Assembly: GCA_921293015.1 (NCBI GenBank)
Contig: OV121088.1
Span: 33,331,645-33,395,644, forward strand
Direction: 5' to 3'
From: Phorcus lineatus
Taxonomy: Eukaryota; Mollusca; Gastropoda; Trochida; Trochidae
Length of the DNA stretch: 64,000 bases
A program made the position numbers and the translations under genes. The notes below the pieces were generated by a model. That model had not been told where the DNA came from. It saw only the letters and a list, made by a program, of their open reading frames with translations, and made no database searches. Positions 49,750 to 62,148 of this stretch are shown piece after piece (position 1 is the first letter of the stretch; each line of letters begins with the position of its first letter).

Positions 49750-49857
49750 AAGATACCTATGAATCGATAAACGAAGGCGAAGTAGAAAGTCCCTACTCAA
49801 ATGTTAATGATTATATAAATGCTTTAGAAATTAGTCGTCAACAAAGTAGTGAGTGCG
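49750..49857 (+). CDS. Possible internal exon with clustered tyrosine motifs
   Basis: The segment starts after a plausible acceptor, TTTAAATCAG at 49740-49749, and ends before a consensus donor, GTGAGT at 49858-49863. Between them the frame reads EDTYESINEGEVESPYSNV, then NDYINALEISRQQSSEC. Three tyrosines sit in YxxI/V/A contexts within an acidic stretch, as in cytoplasmic tails of signalling receptors. VNDYINALE also loosely recalls the juxtamembrane segment before the catalytic domain of receptor-type tyrosine phosphatases. No phosphatase or kinase signature motif occurs elsewhere in the window. If the donor is not used, the frame runs on to a stop at 49955. Confidence 0.3.
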
Positions 49858-50710
49858 TGAGTTATTGTTTAACGCCGCTTGGGAAATATTTCAGTCATTG
49901 GCGGCGTTCAACAAAGGACATTCACTTGTTTTTTAATCTCTTTGCATTGAAATAGGTGAAATTGGAAACAGCTATACAGTGAAGGTGTCATGTCGATTCC
50001 TAAATAAATCATGCACATTTATAGAAACTGATATGAGGAAAGGTAATTGGAATATTGAAAATATGATATAACCACCATGAAGCCAGGTGTACTGAATGTA
50101 TACACACCAACAAATTTAAAGATCAATTGCATGAGTTGTTGGCAATTATACATAAGGCGCCTTTTGTCTTCGCGCTGCAAGTACTTTATTTGCTGTCAAA
50201 CGGAAATCCAACTTCCATGCTTTAATGTTATTAGTGTTACAGTAGTTTGTGATACGATATCTTGTGAATCATAGATGTAAAACACAATGTTTTAAGCCTC
50301 TCCTCACTAAACCTGCAACAGCTGACATGATTATACCATCCAACTATCCATTGACTTTATAATGAACTCATCAATAGCTATGTCTGGCATATTATCAACC
50401 TGTCAACATTGATGATATTGCTTTTACAAAAAAACCCCGATGTATTCATATGTCAAAATGTGTTTTTAAAAGATAGCAATCATCTCCCATTGACAAATAT
50501 TATATAAAAAGCTTTAAACAATTCACTCTATGAGTTGAATAACATTATATCTTGGCTGGATGGTACAAAACAAAAAAGGACCTGTATATATTGTCTGATG
50601 AATGTTGATATGGTCAAGCTTTTGTTAACATCAACATATTTTTGACAAAACTGTAAACTGTTTGACGTTATCAAGTAGGTATGGGATAGAACAATTTCCC
50701 TTTTATGTAG

Positions 50711-50919
50711 AACAAGACAACGCACGAGCAGGGATTGTGTTAACATGTATATCGTATACTGTTAAAAATGCTATTGAAATAACGAATAGAAATATTAATA
50801 GAAAACAAGCTCGAGATAAAACCATGGCTGCTGATGTAGAAAGGACTCGTACTATATTTACGACAACTGACATAAGAGCTATGCCAAAAGACCTACAGCA
50901 ACTTGCACTTCGAAAATAG
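50711..50919 (+). CDS. Possible terminal coding exon, unrecognised
   Basis: A pyrimidine-rich TTTCCCTTTTATGTAG ends at 50710 and could be a splice acceptor. The following frame reads QDNARAGIVLTCISYTVKN...ERTRTIFTTTDIRAMP and ends LQQLALRK followed by TAG. Its composition is less biased than that of neighbouring frames. No domain is recognised. It could equally be a chance frame. Confidence 0.2.
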
Positions 50920-50989
50920 AAATTTGATAAGATCAGGCTTATGAAGAAATGTCGTTATGTCACGCTGCTCTTACGACGTCGTAATGATA

Positions 50990-51960
50990 AAGCTGTGTTT
51001 ATGCAAAATATAACTATAACAACCGTCATTTAAAAAAACTTACTGCAAAGCTAAGATAGTAGTTAATCTATATTTAGTCAGGTTTAATGTATCAAAAGAT
51101 AGTTACAACATTATAATGATTGACATTCTACCGAATGCGAAAATATTCCGAATATATACCGAAAAGAACTCCAGAGGCCGAATTACCTTTATGCCAAATC
51201 AGCTTGGAATTGAATGATATCCGTTAATACCTGCATTCGAGACAACGCATATATAACAGTTGAGTTCAGGCCAAATAAGCGTTGAACAACCTGCCTTTCA
51301 ATTTTATCGCATGCTAGCTTTGAATGAAACAACGTCCGGTTGTGTACAACCGCGGACGTACAGGTGAAAATGTTTTCAAGAAAAACAAAATTTTAACAAC
51401 CGCCTTTGAAACATCATTAAAAGAACAGACCGGAAGTATTTTAGTACTACTACAAAGCCGAGGTAGCAATTTATTTATGCCTAGTCAGCTTTAATGTATC
51501 AAAGGGTAGTTACATCATTATAATGATTGACAAATCATAAAGCTGTGGGTGCACCGAATATCCTTACAGTAATCTACAAATGAAAAGAAGTCGTAGGTAA
51601 CTTTATGCTGAGTCAGCTCGGAACGTAATAAACCAATTCATACATGGTGATAAAAGAACGTCTTTATAAGAACTAACGATAAGATAGCATACTGTTTGCA
51701 CCAAATATACCACCAACCGTCTTTCAGAAAATAAACACAAGAAAATAAGTCGAGCCAAGATGAAAATAAGTTTTATGCTAAGTCAGCGTATTCTCTAGCA
51801 ATCACTTTGTATTCAAACGACGGACGAACCATAGAAACTATGTTTATGCCAATTACACCTATGACAACCGCTTTTGAGAGAATTAATATCAACAGAACAG
51901 CCAAGAGGTAAAGGCTTTAAGCTTGAAATGAAACAATCACATTGTGTCAATAAAGTGGCA
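50990..51960. repeat. Degenerate satellite 1 (period near 150 bp)
   Basis: Two motifs alternate. ACAACCG(C/T)C(T)TTT occurs at about 51018, 51405, 51715 and 51864. TTTATGC..AGTCAGC occurs at about 51190, 51474, 51602 and 51775. A longer match links 51070-51125 and 51488-51535 (TTTAATGTATCAAA, AGTTAC, ATTATAATGATTGACA). Spacings are near 150 bp or multiples of it, and units are diverged. Confidence 0.6.
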
Positions 51961-52219
51961 ATGGAATACACAGTGCAACAGGATGGGATAAAATCATAGC
52001 TTCTGTCACCGAGTGCGACTGTGGGACTGAAGGGTTGGACGTGCATCAAAAGGCTTCCTTAGTTACCAGTTCTACAGCGGCTCCTCTCTTATCGCAGAGC
52101 GCCGTACCGTTTCCACAGACTATTATGCTGCATCGCATTGGTTTTTCTCCCACATCTGCTATCGATGATTGAGGAGCCGTGAGTAGTAGGCTTTCATAGT
52201 AGCAACTTGTATCGCGTTA

Positions 52220-52730
52220 AGAAGTGCCGGGACACGATCCAATGTGGACAATATCTTGGATGCAGAGGAATTTGGATCGAGTTTGACGAAAGGTAGGACT
52301 GAATGTGCATATGAATGTGGTAAACATTGAATATGACCCTGGAGTCGTTATAGATTTGTCCTTTGTTCTAAATGACAAATACAATAGTATACCTATCATT
52401 CATGACGTGACACTATTTCATTAGGTTTGACTTAATGTATGATTAAATGTGCATATGAATTTGATATACATTGAGTATGACTTTAGAGTCGTTACGGATT
52501 TGTCCGTCATTCTAAGTGACTTATAAATCACACCTTTCTTTTATGACGTGGAGACCCTATTGATCAGTTTTGACTAAAGGTAGGACTGACTGTGCATAGA
52601 TGAAATTGGCATTGAGTATGACTTTGAAGTCGTTATTGTTTTGTCAATAGTATACCTTTCTTTTATGGAATGGCGAAACTATTTTGATCAGGTTTGACTA
52701 GAGGTAAGATTGAATGTTAACTTATTATGG
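52220..52730. repeat. Degenerate satellite 2 (period about 125-147 bp)
   Basis: Four diverged units are marked by GGTAGGACTGAATGTGCAT (52292), GTATGATTAAATGTGCAT (52437), GGTAGGACTGACTGTGCAT (52580) and GGTAAGATTGAATGTTAA (52703). Each of the first three is followed by ATTGA.TATGAC..T..AGTCGTTA and, except after the first, preceded by a GATCAG.TTTGACT-like stretch. Confidence 0.75.
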
Positions 52731-52979
52731 TAGGACACTTTGACAAAGAATTTGATAGTTATAGAATCATTTTTCATATTTCAATATATGACAAGGGTGT
52801 AAGTAAACCTTTCTTTAATGTATTGTGGACAATACATCTGTTCAGGTTTGTATGACAAGTATGTTTTCTCGGCAAACTGACCTTGTGATATTAAGGGAAA
52901 AGGAAAAACAATTTTATCACACGTTGACAGATTATTACAATCAAGGTTGATTAAGGGTTTTATGGATGATGTATTGACT

Positions 52980-53930
52980 AGATAGAAGTGGGTTTTCGGT
53001 CGTTGCTGATCACAGTTGTAATGACTACGTTTGATTGACAATGTTTTGGATACTAGACTTTTGGATGGGACTAATTATCTGACGAGGTGGGAATATGAAA
53101 ATATGTGGTTTGGATATGTGGCCAATGTGGATTTGTAAGGTGTTGCTTATATCATGGATAAAGGTTACTTTGATGCTGAAATTATTTGATGTGATAAAGG
53201 AAAGGTGGTAGACAACACAGGACTATTCAGAACACCTTTCGGTTTGACTTATTGCCAGGATGATGATCATAAACTTTTTTTTATAAACGCTTTTATTAAA
53301 TGTGTAGAATGGTATTTAACTTTGATTGGAGGATGAAAGATATATTGACTGTCAAAATGTGGAATATCTCTCTTTGTTTATCATAAAGGTTGAAATGATG
53401 GAAGTGCTTAGAATGGAGAAGTGGGTGAATTTGTAGGTCGTTGCTTGGTACACAGCATGATACTATAACTTGATGAATTAATGTGGAAGGTAAACTGATA
53501 AGAAAATTAAAAAAAAGGAAATTTCTTAAGACAAAAGTAATACTTTGATCTACTAAATTAGACTATGTAGAAGAGAGAAGCTAGTTTTAAGGTGCTTATG
53601 TCAAAGGTTATGACTTTGATCTTATGTACATGGAAGTTCTTTCTGAAACATTTTGGATAAGGTAAGATTTCAGTAAGGGTGTGATTATATTCAACATATT
53701 ACATATTCACGCTCCTATAAGGAACAACATTTGATCATTGGCAATAACTACTGAAAATATACATTTCGTTATAGCTGATTAAAAGTTGACAATAGTATTT
53801 GTGTAGGACATTTGGGAGAAAGTTTTACGTAATGGATTTATTGAACATAAGTATGAAAATATTGATTTGTGTTTCGATTATAAGCTGGACATTTCGGTCG
53901 TTGTCAATGATAATGGAAATAATACAGTTT
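52980..53930. repeat. Loose repeat with period about 440 bp
   Basis: GGTCGTTG followed by a T/A-rich stretch with CACAG..TGATA-like sequence recurs at about 52999, 53436 and 53896. The first two follow GAAGTGGGT. It may be an older continuation of satellite 2. Confidence 0.4.
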
Positions 53931-54534
53931 GCCCTAACTGAACTGCTTAAAGGTAATATTCAATAATTGTCATATTGATCCCCACAGCCGACTAAGTGGA
54001 AGGGAGTCAAGGAATTATCTTTTACAGTTCTGCTCATAGATAAACACACCTCCTCATGGACATTTTGTTAAATGTTTTGAAAAGGATAAAATGGGCATAT
54101 CAATTTTCACAAAGAAACCGATATCTGCACATCGCGTTGTATGACAATATTCAACTGACTAAATGTTTTAAGAAAAGGCAGTTACAGTCCAACATGATGC
54201 TAACACTGCAGGAAAAAGGTATACACTGCGTTTCTTTGATACAATTAATCATTCTATTATAACACCCGTTCGTCCATCACATTTCCGTATACCGCCAGAC
54301 ACGCATGGAACAGGTGATATAAACTGACTTGGTCTTCCGAGGGTTTTGCATAACTGATCTCCATTCGGAAATTATCTCCTTTAACAGGGGCACTTCAACG
54401 TATAAACCATTTCCTTAGAACTGAAATTGTTGTAGCCAAATATATGTGTATGGAATGAATGGGCTGATGCGTAAGGTACTTAGATACGTTAGAAATGTGG
54501 ATAGTACAACTATGGGTCTGTGAAGTTAGCAACC

Positions 54535-54580
54535 GGTTCCCAGTTCCAAGTTCCCTGTTCCCAGTTCTTAGTTCCTTATT
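54535..54580 (+). repeat. Imperfect (CAGTTCC)n minisatellite
   Basis: Six or so imperfect 7-8-bp units of the GTTCCCA/GTTCCAA/GTTCTTA type are present. Confidence 0.7.
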
Positions 54581-54644
54581 CAAATTGACTACATTATTTC
54601 AAGTAGTACAAAATCTTCTACGTTTTCCTATACGGCTTGATCAG

Positions 54645-54715
54645 GCATTGCTATTGGTCAGGATGGTTCAAGGGCATGGGTTCGAATCCCTCAAAGAACT
54701 TGACCCCAAACCATA
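54645..54715 (+). mobile_element. Possible decayed tRNA-derived SINE head
   Basis: A clear B box, GGGTTCGAATCCC, is preceded by GGTCAGGATGGTTCAAGG, but no proper A box or cloverleaf can be drawn. A functional tRNA gene is not supported. Confidence 0.3.
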
Positions 54716-55857
54716 CACGAGTTTATACTACTGCAGTTGTGTATTACAATGTTTAATACATACGGATGTATGACATTTGTTTATTATATTGAAAATTAAT
54801 AGTGTGTTTTTAACTCTTAGATCCCAGTCTTCAGGACGTCATAGCATGAAGGTCAAACGATGACCTTTACATTGTGTTCAACACAAATCCATATGTTTGT
54901 ATGGTATAATCTTGAAAATGATGCTTTGGATTTATCAGTTCATTTTATGATTTAGTTGACATTTTCAATCGCAATATATTGCATGAGAAAAATAATAAAT
55001 GACTAAATAACGAAATTTATCTTATTCATAATCTTATCGTTATATATATATGTGAGCATGAATATTATATAGTTTGTTTTTCTTCTGTTAGATGATGATG
55101 TCATCATTTCAACAAAATCGTATTCGAAAATGATCATATATCTGTATCATGGAAATGATGCAATATTGATGTGAGTTTAAAACAGAATGTCTGATGCACG
55201 CAGCATTAAAAAGCCTAATGGTATCATTATGTTCCATTACTTGTAATTCGTCGTTTCGAACCAAGATAATGTTCAATATCGCTTTACAAAAACATGTTAC
55301 AGCAATAAAGTTGTGGGCCCAACTCTAGTTGCATTAATTTACATTTATGTCTAGGTGATCTACATATAGTATGGAATACGCCAAGGGGAATAATCATACT
55401 GGGAAATTTACATGCGCATTCAAATGCATTAAATGGATAGCGCAATTAATTTTTATGATAATTTAAAAAAAAATTCTTATAGTGGACAGCAATGAAAGTT
55501 TCATCAATTCATATTATTTTTTTCAAATGTGTTAGCTTTTGACATTCAAGATTCTCACATGAAGACAGATCACTCCGAAATCGGTAGAGTTGAATAAAAC
55601 AATTTTGTATTGTTTTACAACTAAATTTGAATATACACACGAGGATGGTATTGGATGAAGTATGCTTTCTTCCCTTGCCTCTTCATTTCATTACCTAGCT
55701 AACTAGAATAGTTTTCACTTGAAATGGTATCATATTTCATTTTGGGACGAGTCCTGTCAGCATTGTACGCGTATTGTACTTGAGAAAACTACATTTTATA
55801 GCTACGATATTTTAAATCATTGAAAATTCTGCACTTCTGGTTATAATGGAAATTTTA

Positions 55858-55860
<3 letters not shown>

Positions 55861-55946
<86 letters not shown>
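55861..55946. repeat. (AT)n microsatellite
   Basis: About 43 uninterrupted AT units. Confidence 0.98.
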
Positions 55947-55950
<4 letters not shown>

Positions 55951-58900
55951 GATATAAAATGTTTAAGTCCATTGGGTAATTAGATTAAGTTAAGATGATA
56001 AAAAGGTAAACATGAAATTTCAAAACAATGCCATCAACCATATCTGCTTAGATCACATGTCTTTTGTCTTTCATATCCCTGTCTTTAAACGAATTAACGC
56101 TCTTGTGATCACCGATTGTATCGAAGTCAAGCAATGGATAACAAAACCTGCTCTAGTCTTCATTACATTTAATCAGCCCTTATGGTATGATCGATTTCAA
56201 TTATATTGTTTGTGTGGACATTTAATCTGAGGTAATGTAAGCGTGCATGTAATCATAAAACTTTATAGAGCCGTTCATTAATACTTGACGAGATTTACTT
56301 CAAGCTCTGCAGGATCGCATGCAGTTAATCACAGATCACATGCTGTACCATTAGTTCTAACAATGGTAACTAAAAACATGGACATCTCTTTGATTTCAAA
56401 GTACATCGATTTCTAAATATGTAAACATATATTGAAGAGAAACATTTACTTACAGAGTGGTACTATGGGCCATATATACATGTACTTACATTGCTTTCAT
56501 ATATATTACAATTTTCTTTTAGTGCAGTGAAAGTTTACCTTTGTCTTTTCAAATCAATTCTATAATAGGCGTGTATATCAAATATTGGGACAATGCGTTA
56601 TATAATGTAAACCATATTCAAAATCCAAGAAAATTAGACTTAGAAAATATAAACTCTGTATGAATCTTCAAAATCGAAATCTGTTTCAGAAACATACTTT
56701 TTTGTAGGCACAATGGTATTAGGTTGACCATGTCGTGCTTAAGCTTAGGCTACCGTATATAACCCATTTAGCTGTCAACAAGAAATTGTAATTGATTATT
56801 ATACCCGTCTTTGACCATATATATTGAATTGAAAAATTCCCTTTGATGGATGGATAACATAAAAGCCGTACGCCATATAATAATAGTGTTGCTTAATTCA
56901 TGAGTTAGATTTAAAAATTGAAGTGTCTACAACACTACAATTTATCATGTACATTAGAAGGACCATACTGTAATTTAATAATACATATTTTCTCCTATAA
57001 ATTACCTAACAAACGTGATAGCCTAGATGACGCAAACGTGACCAATTACTATCTAACTTACGCAGACAAGTATCATTAGGATATAATTGTATCCAACCAT
57101 CTGCTTGCACTCTGAGGGACAATGCTCATTCGCAGATACGTGTTCCTAATTTATATACCAGCATACATATGGCATTTCTCATATACGAAATGTGCAACAA
57201 AAATAGTCCACCTGTTATATTATTTAACACATTAAAACTTTTGATAGTCAGCTTAAATTCTATTATGGAATCATTGATGTGTACATTTCTTTAAAAACCG
57301 TTATTTTTTAAAAAATGTATAAGCGTATGTTTTACCTCAAACATTATTTCAAAATATGTCTCTTTAAGCGAAGGTTGTCAATACTACGTTTGTTACCATT
57401 GGCTGTATCAATAATATGATTCAAGGGGGAAACCTAATCTATTTGATAAAAGTATATGAACACAATTCATTCACAAAATCAACATTTCAGTCCTTTAAAG
57501 AATCGTTCTTGCTTTCTTTCTGGAAAGAGTGTCAAATGGATGTAATAGTTCATTTCAAACCATAAATGTTTAATTATACAAATACGACATTGCTTTCATT
57601 CCATGTCTAAATACCAAGGCTAACATACATGCTGAACTTTGATAAGGTATCACAAATGACATTCAGATATGTGAGAGTTGATGTTACTGGAGACCATTCA
57701 GTATCAACGAATTATCGTGGTGAGCATGTTGTAGAATTATAAGATAACAATTTTGTTTTGTATGTGCTGACATTTAATGATATTAAATAATAAGTTCATA
57801 CTGACAGAAATATATGCGTTCACTTCTTGTACAATTCAGGAGCTGAGAAAGCTATGTGTATATCAAACATCATCATAAAATGATAACCATTTTCATGTTT
57901 GATATAAACATCTTTAAATTTGATTCTTTTATCTTAATTTTCTCGAAGTTCGCAGTTTGAATGTACCATTTTGCATAAACGTTCTTACTTAACTTACAAG
58001 TTTTTAAAACAAAAGGCAACATCATCATACCTCAAACGATTTATCATATATTATCATATCAGCTTTTCATTTCTTCCTTTGAAATGAACAAAGGAACAGT
58101 TCATTCTCATTAAAAAAACATAATTGAGGGAGACAATTAGAACAATAATAATGAAATTGTATGACGCATTACGATACAAACCAAATTTATGTATATGTTC
58201 ATCAACTCAGCAAAGACAATAAATATCTCTAAGGAGATTATGCAAACTACAGGTGTTGTCTGCCTTTATTAAAGTTGAGTTACCGCATGCTACCAAATCT
58301 CCAGAGAATCAGCAACAATCATTATGGAGAGAAACAGCTGGATAGCTCTGCTAAATTTATTGTACTTGGTATTTTGCTCTGAGAACCTTTTTAGCAACAG
58401 TCGAAAGCTGCCTGTAGTGCCATCCAGTTTTTAAATCACTCTCAAAACGGCTCGTCTTTAATCTCTCAAATAACTCTACACTTTTCTTTTCTTACATTTT
58501 GAACATAGTTTCCCTTGTAAATATATCTTCTTCTGAAACCATGGAGTCTGCAATAACATTCTAACATTTAAGAAATATTCATCTAACATCATCATAATAC
58601 TTTTCTTACTAAATTCATGGATATGATTTTGAAATCAACTTTATGATTATATTTCTAATTAAGTGTGGTATTTTTACCACAGATAGATCCAGAGCGGTGT
58701 ATTTCAAGCATTGCAGTTGTTGATTTACACCAGAAATAGAACAGATTACGTTCTCTTTCTTTTCTTTCTAACGTTTTGTGTGTATATTTGAAGATAACCA
58801 GTAAAGTAAACATGATCAAGACAGCTACAGACCCGTTTTCCTTACATGTGTAATTAATTATAAATAAAACTTAATATTAGAACTCCTTGATGCATCTTAT

Positions 58901-61679
58901 CTTAGCATAACAGTAAGTGATCCAAATGGTCGTAAAACATACTATTGAAGCAGTGAAGAAGTGAAACATGTTCATATTGTTGATAAACACACAAAAAACA
59001 TTTGTTTGTATATGTTTAAATAATAATTTAGCTGTCCGTTGATGATGTTTAAGTTACAATTCAAACAGAAGATGATTATATTCAGACAATGGTACCTTCC
59101 CAAAGTGTGGAACATGAAGTTCATACGGTTAACTATTTCGCAAAATTGAAACAAACTTAAAAGTTGGAAATAATCCATCTGTTCGTTTCATTATACCTAA
59201 CTAATGTATCCCAGACGTTAAAATGGACGTCCAAAGGTTCTAATATAATACACTGGGTCTTATAAACTAGCCTCCACAAACCTTGACATTCCAAGGAGTA
59301 AACAACCGTATGGATGTACTCATAAAACTCACTGCTGATTTCACTTATCTCTGATGTTATGAGTACCTTCTTCTGTGTAGAAATATTTTATCATTCAATG
59401 ATACATGATTGCCAATCGGGTGAAGAAGAAAATCACGAACACCTCGTAAATGGGAAAGGGAGCAATTGTACGGCTGATGTATTTGCTCTTTTCACGTTGT
59501 TGTATGACGATAAATGTCCTTTTTGTTATGCTATTAAACTGAATTGTGTATATTTGAGCACGAACGTAAACTACAAAGTAAAAGAAAGTTTATCGTTCCT
59601 GCTTTGCAAATGAAATAAACCTGTATTGAGACCTTGAAAGCTTGTTTAGGAACAAAGGGAACGTCTTATCTCTCCCTTCGGAATTATCTGATTTTAGTTG
59701 ATTAAATCATACAAAGAACATAATTTGTATCAATGTTAATCGCGCTCGAAAAAGGGATTTTAAATTTATTTTTGATTTATTAGATGGAGGATATCTATTC
59801 TGCAACAGCATCCAGAAAAGGATACATACGTGTGTACGTGTAAAATCACTGCTGTTTTTTATCCATACTTTTGAAGCAAAGATGGACTGATTCCTTTGTG
59901 TTTGCACTTCGAAAATGTAATTGAAAAAGCTATATCTCAGTATCCTCTGTAGATAATAAAACGCTGACCAGCTGTGTCCAACATAAGTATATCTTTCAAT
60001 AAAATATCTAGTCAAACACCAGTGTGGCTCATATGCCCCCTTTCACGTCAGCACGTGATTTACACCAGTGCTTATGCCCCATAGTCTATTAAACAGGGTT
60101 GTATACGTTTAAAGCACGTAAACTGCAGATTTAAAGATCATGTCTGTTCTCGTTTTGCCTTTGAAGTTAAAGTGTGTTCAAATCTTGTAACTAAAGTTTT
60201 CAATCATAATGTATTGTTTGATTTATCACGTTTTTGCCTCGCAGGGTATAACATGATTTGAAACTCTTTCCGTTTAACGAAACTATTTTCTTTTTAAACA
60301 TTGCACTCGTTAACATTCCTTTGACTGCCTTTTCGTACGGTATATGGAAGATTACGATTAGGAACTGAAAAAGATGCCTCCAGAAAAATGGATACGTACT
60401 TTATATAATATGTTATATTGCCGAATTTGATTTAAGGTAGCATTGCAAAATTACACTGACTCTTTGTTTTCTGGCTTTGAGGGAGATGATTGTAATTATT
60501 ATGACTCTTTATCCTCTGTAAAATCTCTACAGTCTACAGTTCAAAGAGTCTTATATTATCTATGATACTAACTGATTTTAATGTGTTAGTCATTTTAATG
60601 TGTCTATAAATCTATTTTGCAAGTTTAATTTAATATAAAAGAAATTGAATTTGCCAAAAGAAAAATAATGTATATACTTTTTATGATTACTTTTGAAGCA
60701 ACAGTAAAATGGTATTCAAAACTAACTGCGAAAACTTCATAAAACTAGTAATGCATAAATTGGAAAAGCATTAACTCCTTTTGGTTAAAGGAAAATCGAT
60801 CTATACGTCATCTTCAGATAATCTACAGTTAGCTTTTAAAGAGATTGCCTCCCTTTGATATGTCTGTCTCTGATAGTATATGTACATGAACTGGCTACAC
60901 AAAAGGTAAAGCTGGTGAAACTCTTTGGTTTCAAGTCTTACAGTAATGTATGCTTCTGTTGCTCCAATGTCAGTTTGTGATCTTTAATCAAAGAACACAT
61001 ACCTTTTAAGTATATGTTAGTTTTCATTTTTAACATTTTTTCGTTCTGAACTGTGCCATAGAGAACATATCATTTGTGCTACGTTAAACAATCTTCCTGA
61101 TGTATTTATCCAGAGTTCAAACATCTCTTAAAGGGCTAAAATTATGTTAGAATAGCCATTAACATCCCATGTAAAGAGAGCCCACATGCAGCTCTACAGT
61201 TCTCAACCGACACTTAACAAGAAAAGCCTTTAAAAAGGCTGAGTTGGAGACATCCTTGTTAGGCTAGGAAATACTGCGAAATCATAGGGTACAAATAGGA
61301 TAGGATTTTCATTACAGCAAATAAGTAGATTAAGGTCATTAATAGAACAAAAGATCTTCATTTTATCTTTTATTTAGAAAAAGTTATACAATTATTTGTT
61401 CATTGCATCAAATAATAGAATAGTCAGGCAAACTTGCAGTTATAAATAGATCTATACAGTTCTGTTTTAAACAACAGTCACCGATTTATCCCTTGGAAAT
61501 AGATCTATTTTTAGAATATAGGTCACAATTGATAGCGTCCAGCACCGCACAAAGTGTTCGACTCTTTTGCAAATTCATTAATCCATATGTATCACTAATT
61601 GTTTCTCAACTCTCAAAGATTGCCAGTACAAGATATATAAAATTAAAGTCTAAAGCATAGTTCACTACCTCTATCTTTG
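55947..61679. other. AT-rich single-copy DNA without supported genes
   Basis: Only short reading frames without recognisable motifs are seen. Near 60017-60085 a short direct repeat, CACCAGTG...TATGCCCC, occurs twice around an E-box (CACGTG). Nothing else is supported. Confidence 0.5.
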
Positions 61680-62110
61680 TCTGTCACGAAGCGATATCCC
61701 ACAAATTGACTCGCCTTTATGACATTCTCTACTTATCGACTTGTAGCCGCTTGTTCCTCGCGTGTGCCGTTATAAAGGAGATTTTATTTTTACTAACATA
61801 GAATGAAGTTTTCTAACCTTTCATGCGACATTTACGCGTCTAATTTAGTACACGTGCGGTCATGAAGAATTGTACTGTCTTTTTTATTCTTAGACACCAC
61901 TGTTCCCTTTAATTTTTGAGATTTGCAGAGACAATCGTTTTCCGTATTAAAGGTTGCCAATTATTTCGGAATACCCACATGGTCACGTGGTTCTAAATTT
62001 GATACAGATGTGTTCATTGGTTTACGATATTGCCGAAATACAAAGAGGCTAAATATGATTGGTTGAAAGTTGCTTTGAAAATTCCAACTGTAATATAGAG
62101 AGAATTTCAG
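61680..62110. promoter_or_regulatory. Possible regulatory cluster (CpG, E-boxes, CCAAT)
   Basis: CpG sites are denser than nearby. TATAAAGG lies near 61771, CACGTG at 61851-61856, GGTCACGTGG at 61981-61990, and inverted CCAAT boxes (ATTGGTT) near 62016 and 62059. The grouping suggests a promoter or enhancer; no transcript is identifiable. Confidence 0.3.
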
Positions 62111-62119
62111 CTGTTAAGA

Positions 62120-62148
62120 TGGTTGGAGGCCGTTAGGGCCTCCAACCA
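62120..62148. other. Perfect GC-rich hairpin, 12-bp arms
   Basis: TGGTTGGAGGCC, a 5-base loop GTTAG, and GGCCTCCAACCA form a perfect stem in otherwise AT-rich DNA. It is not the histone 3' stem-loop. A Helitron 3' end would need CTRR shortly after, and that is not present. Confidence 0.8.

Larger units (their letters stand above)
53940..55860. other. AT-rich single-copy DNA
   Basis: It holds a small GTTCCCA-type minisatellite at about 54535-54580 and a B-box-like GGGTTCGAATCCC at about 54679-54691. No gene is supported. Confidence 0.5.

Noticed and set aside
56012..56230. 72-codon frame with a fair start context
   Set aside because: No recognisable motif and composition like neighbouring non-coding DNA.
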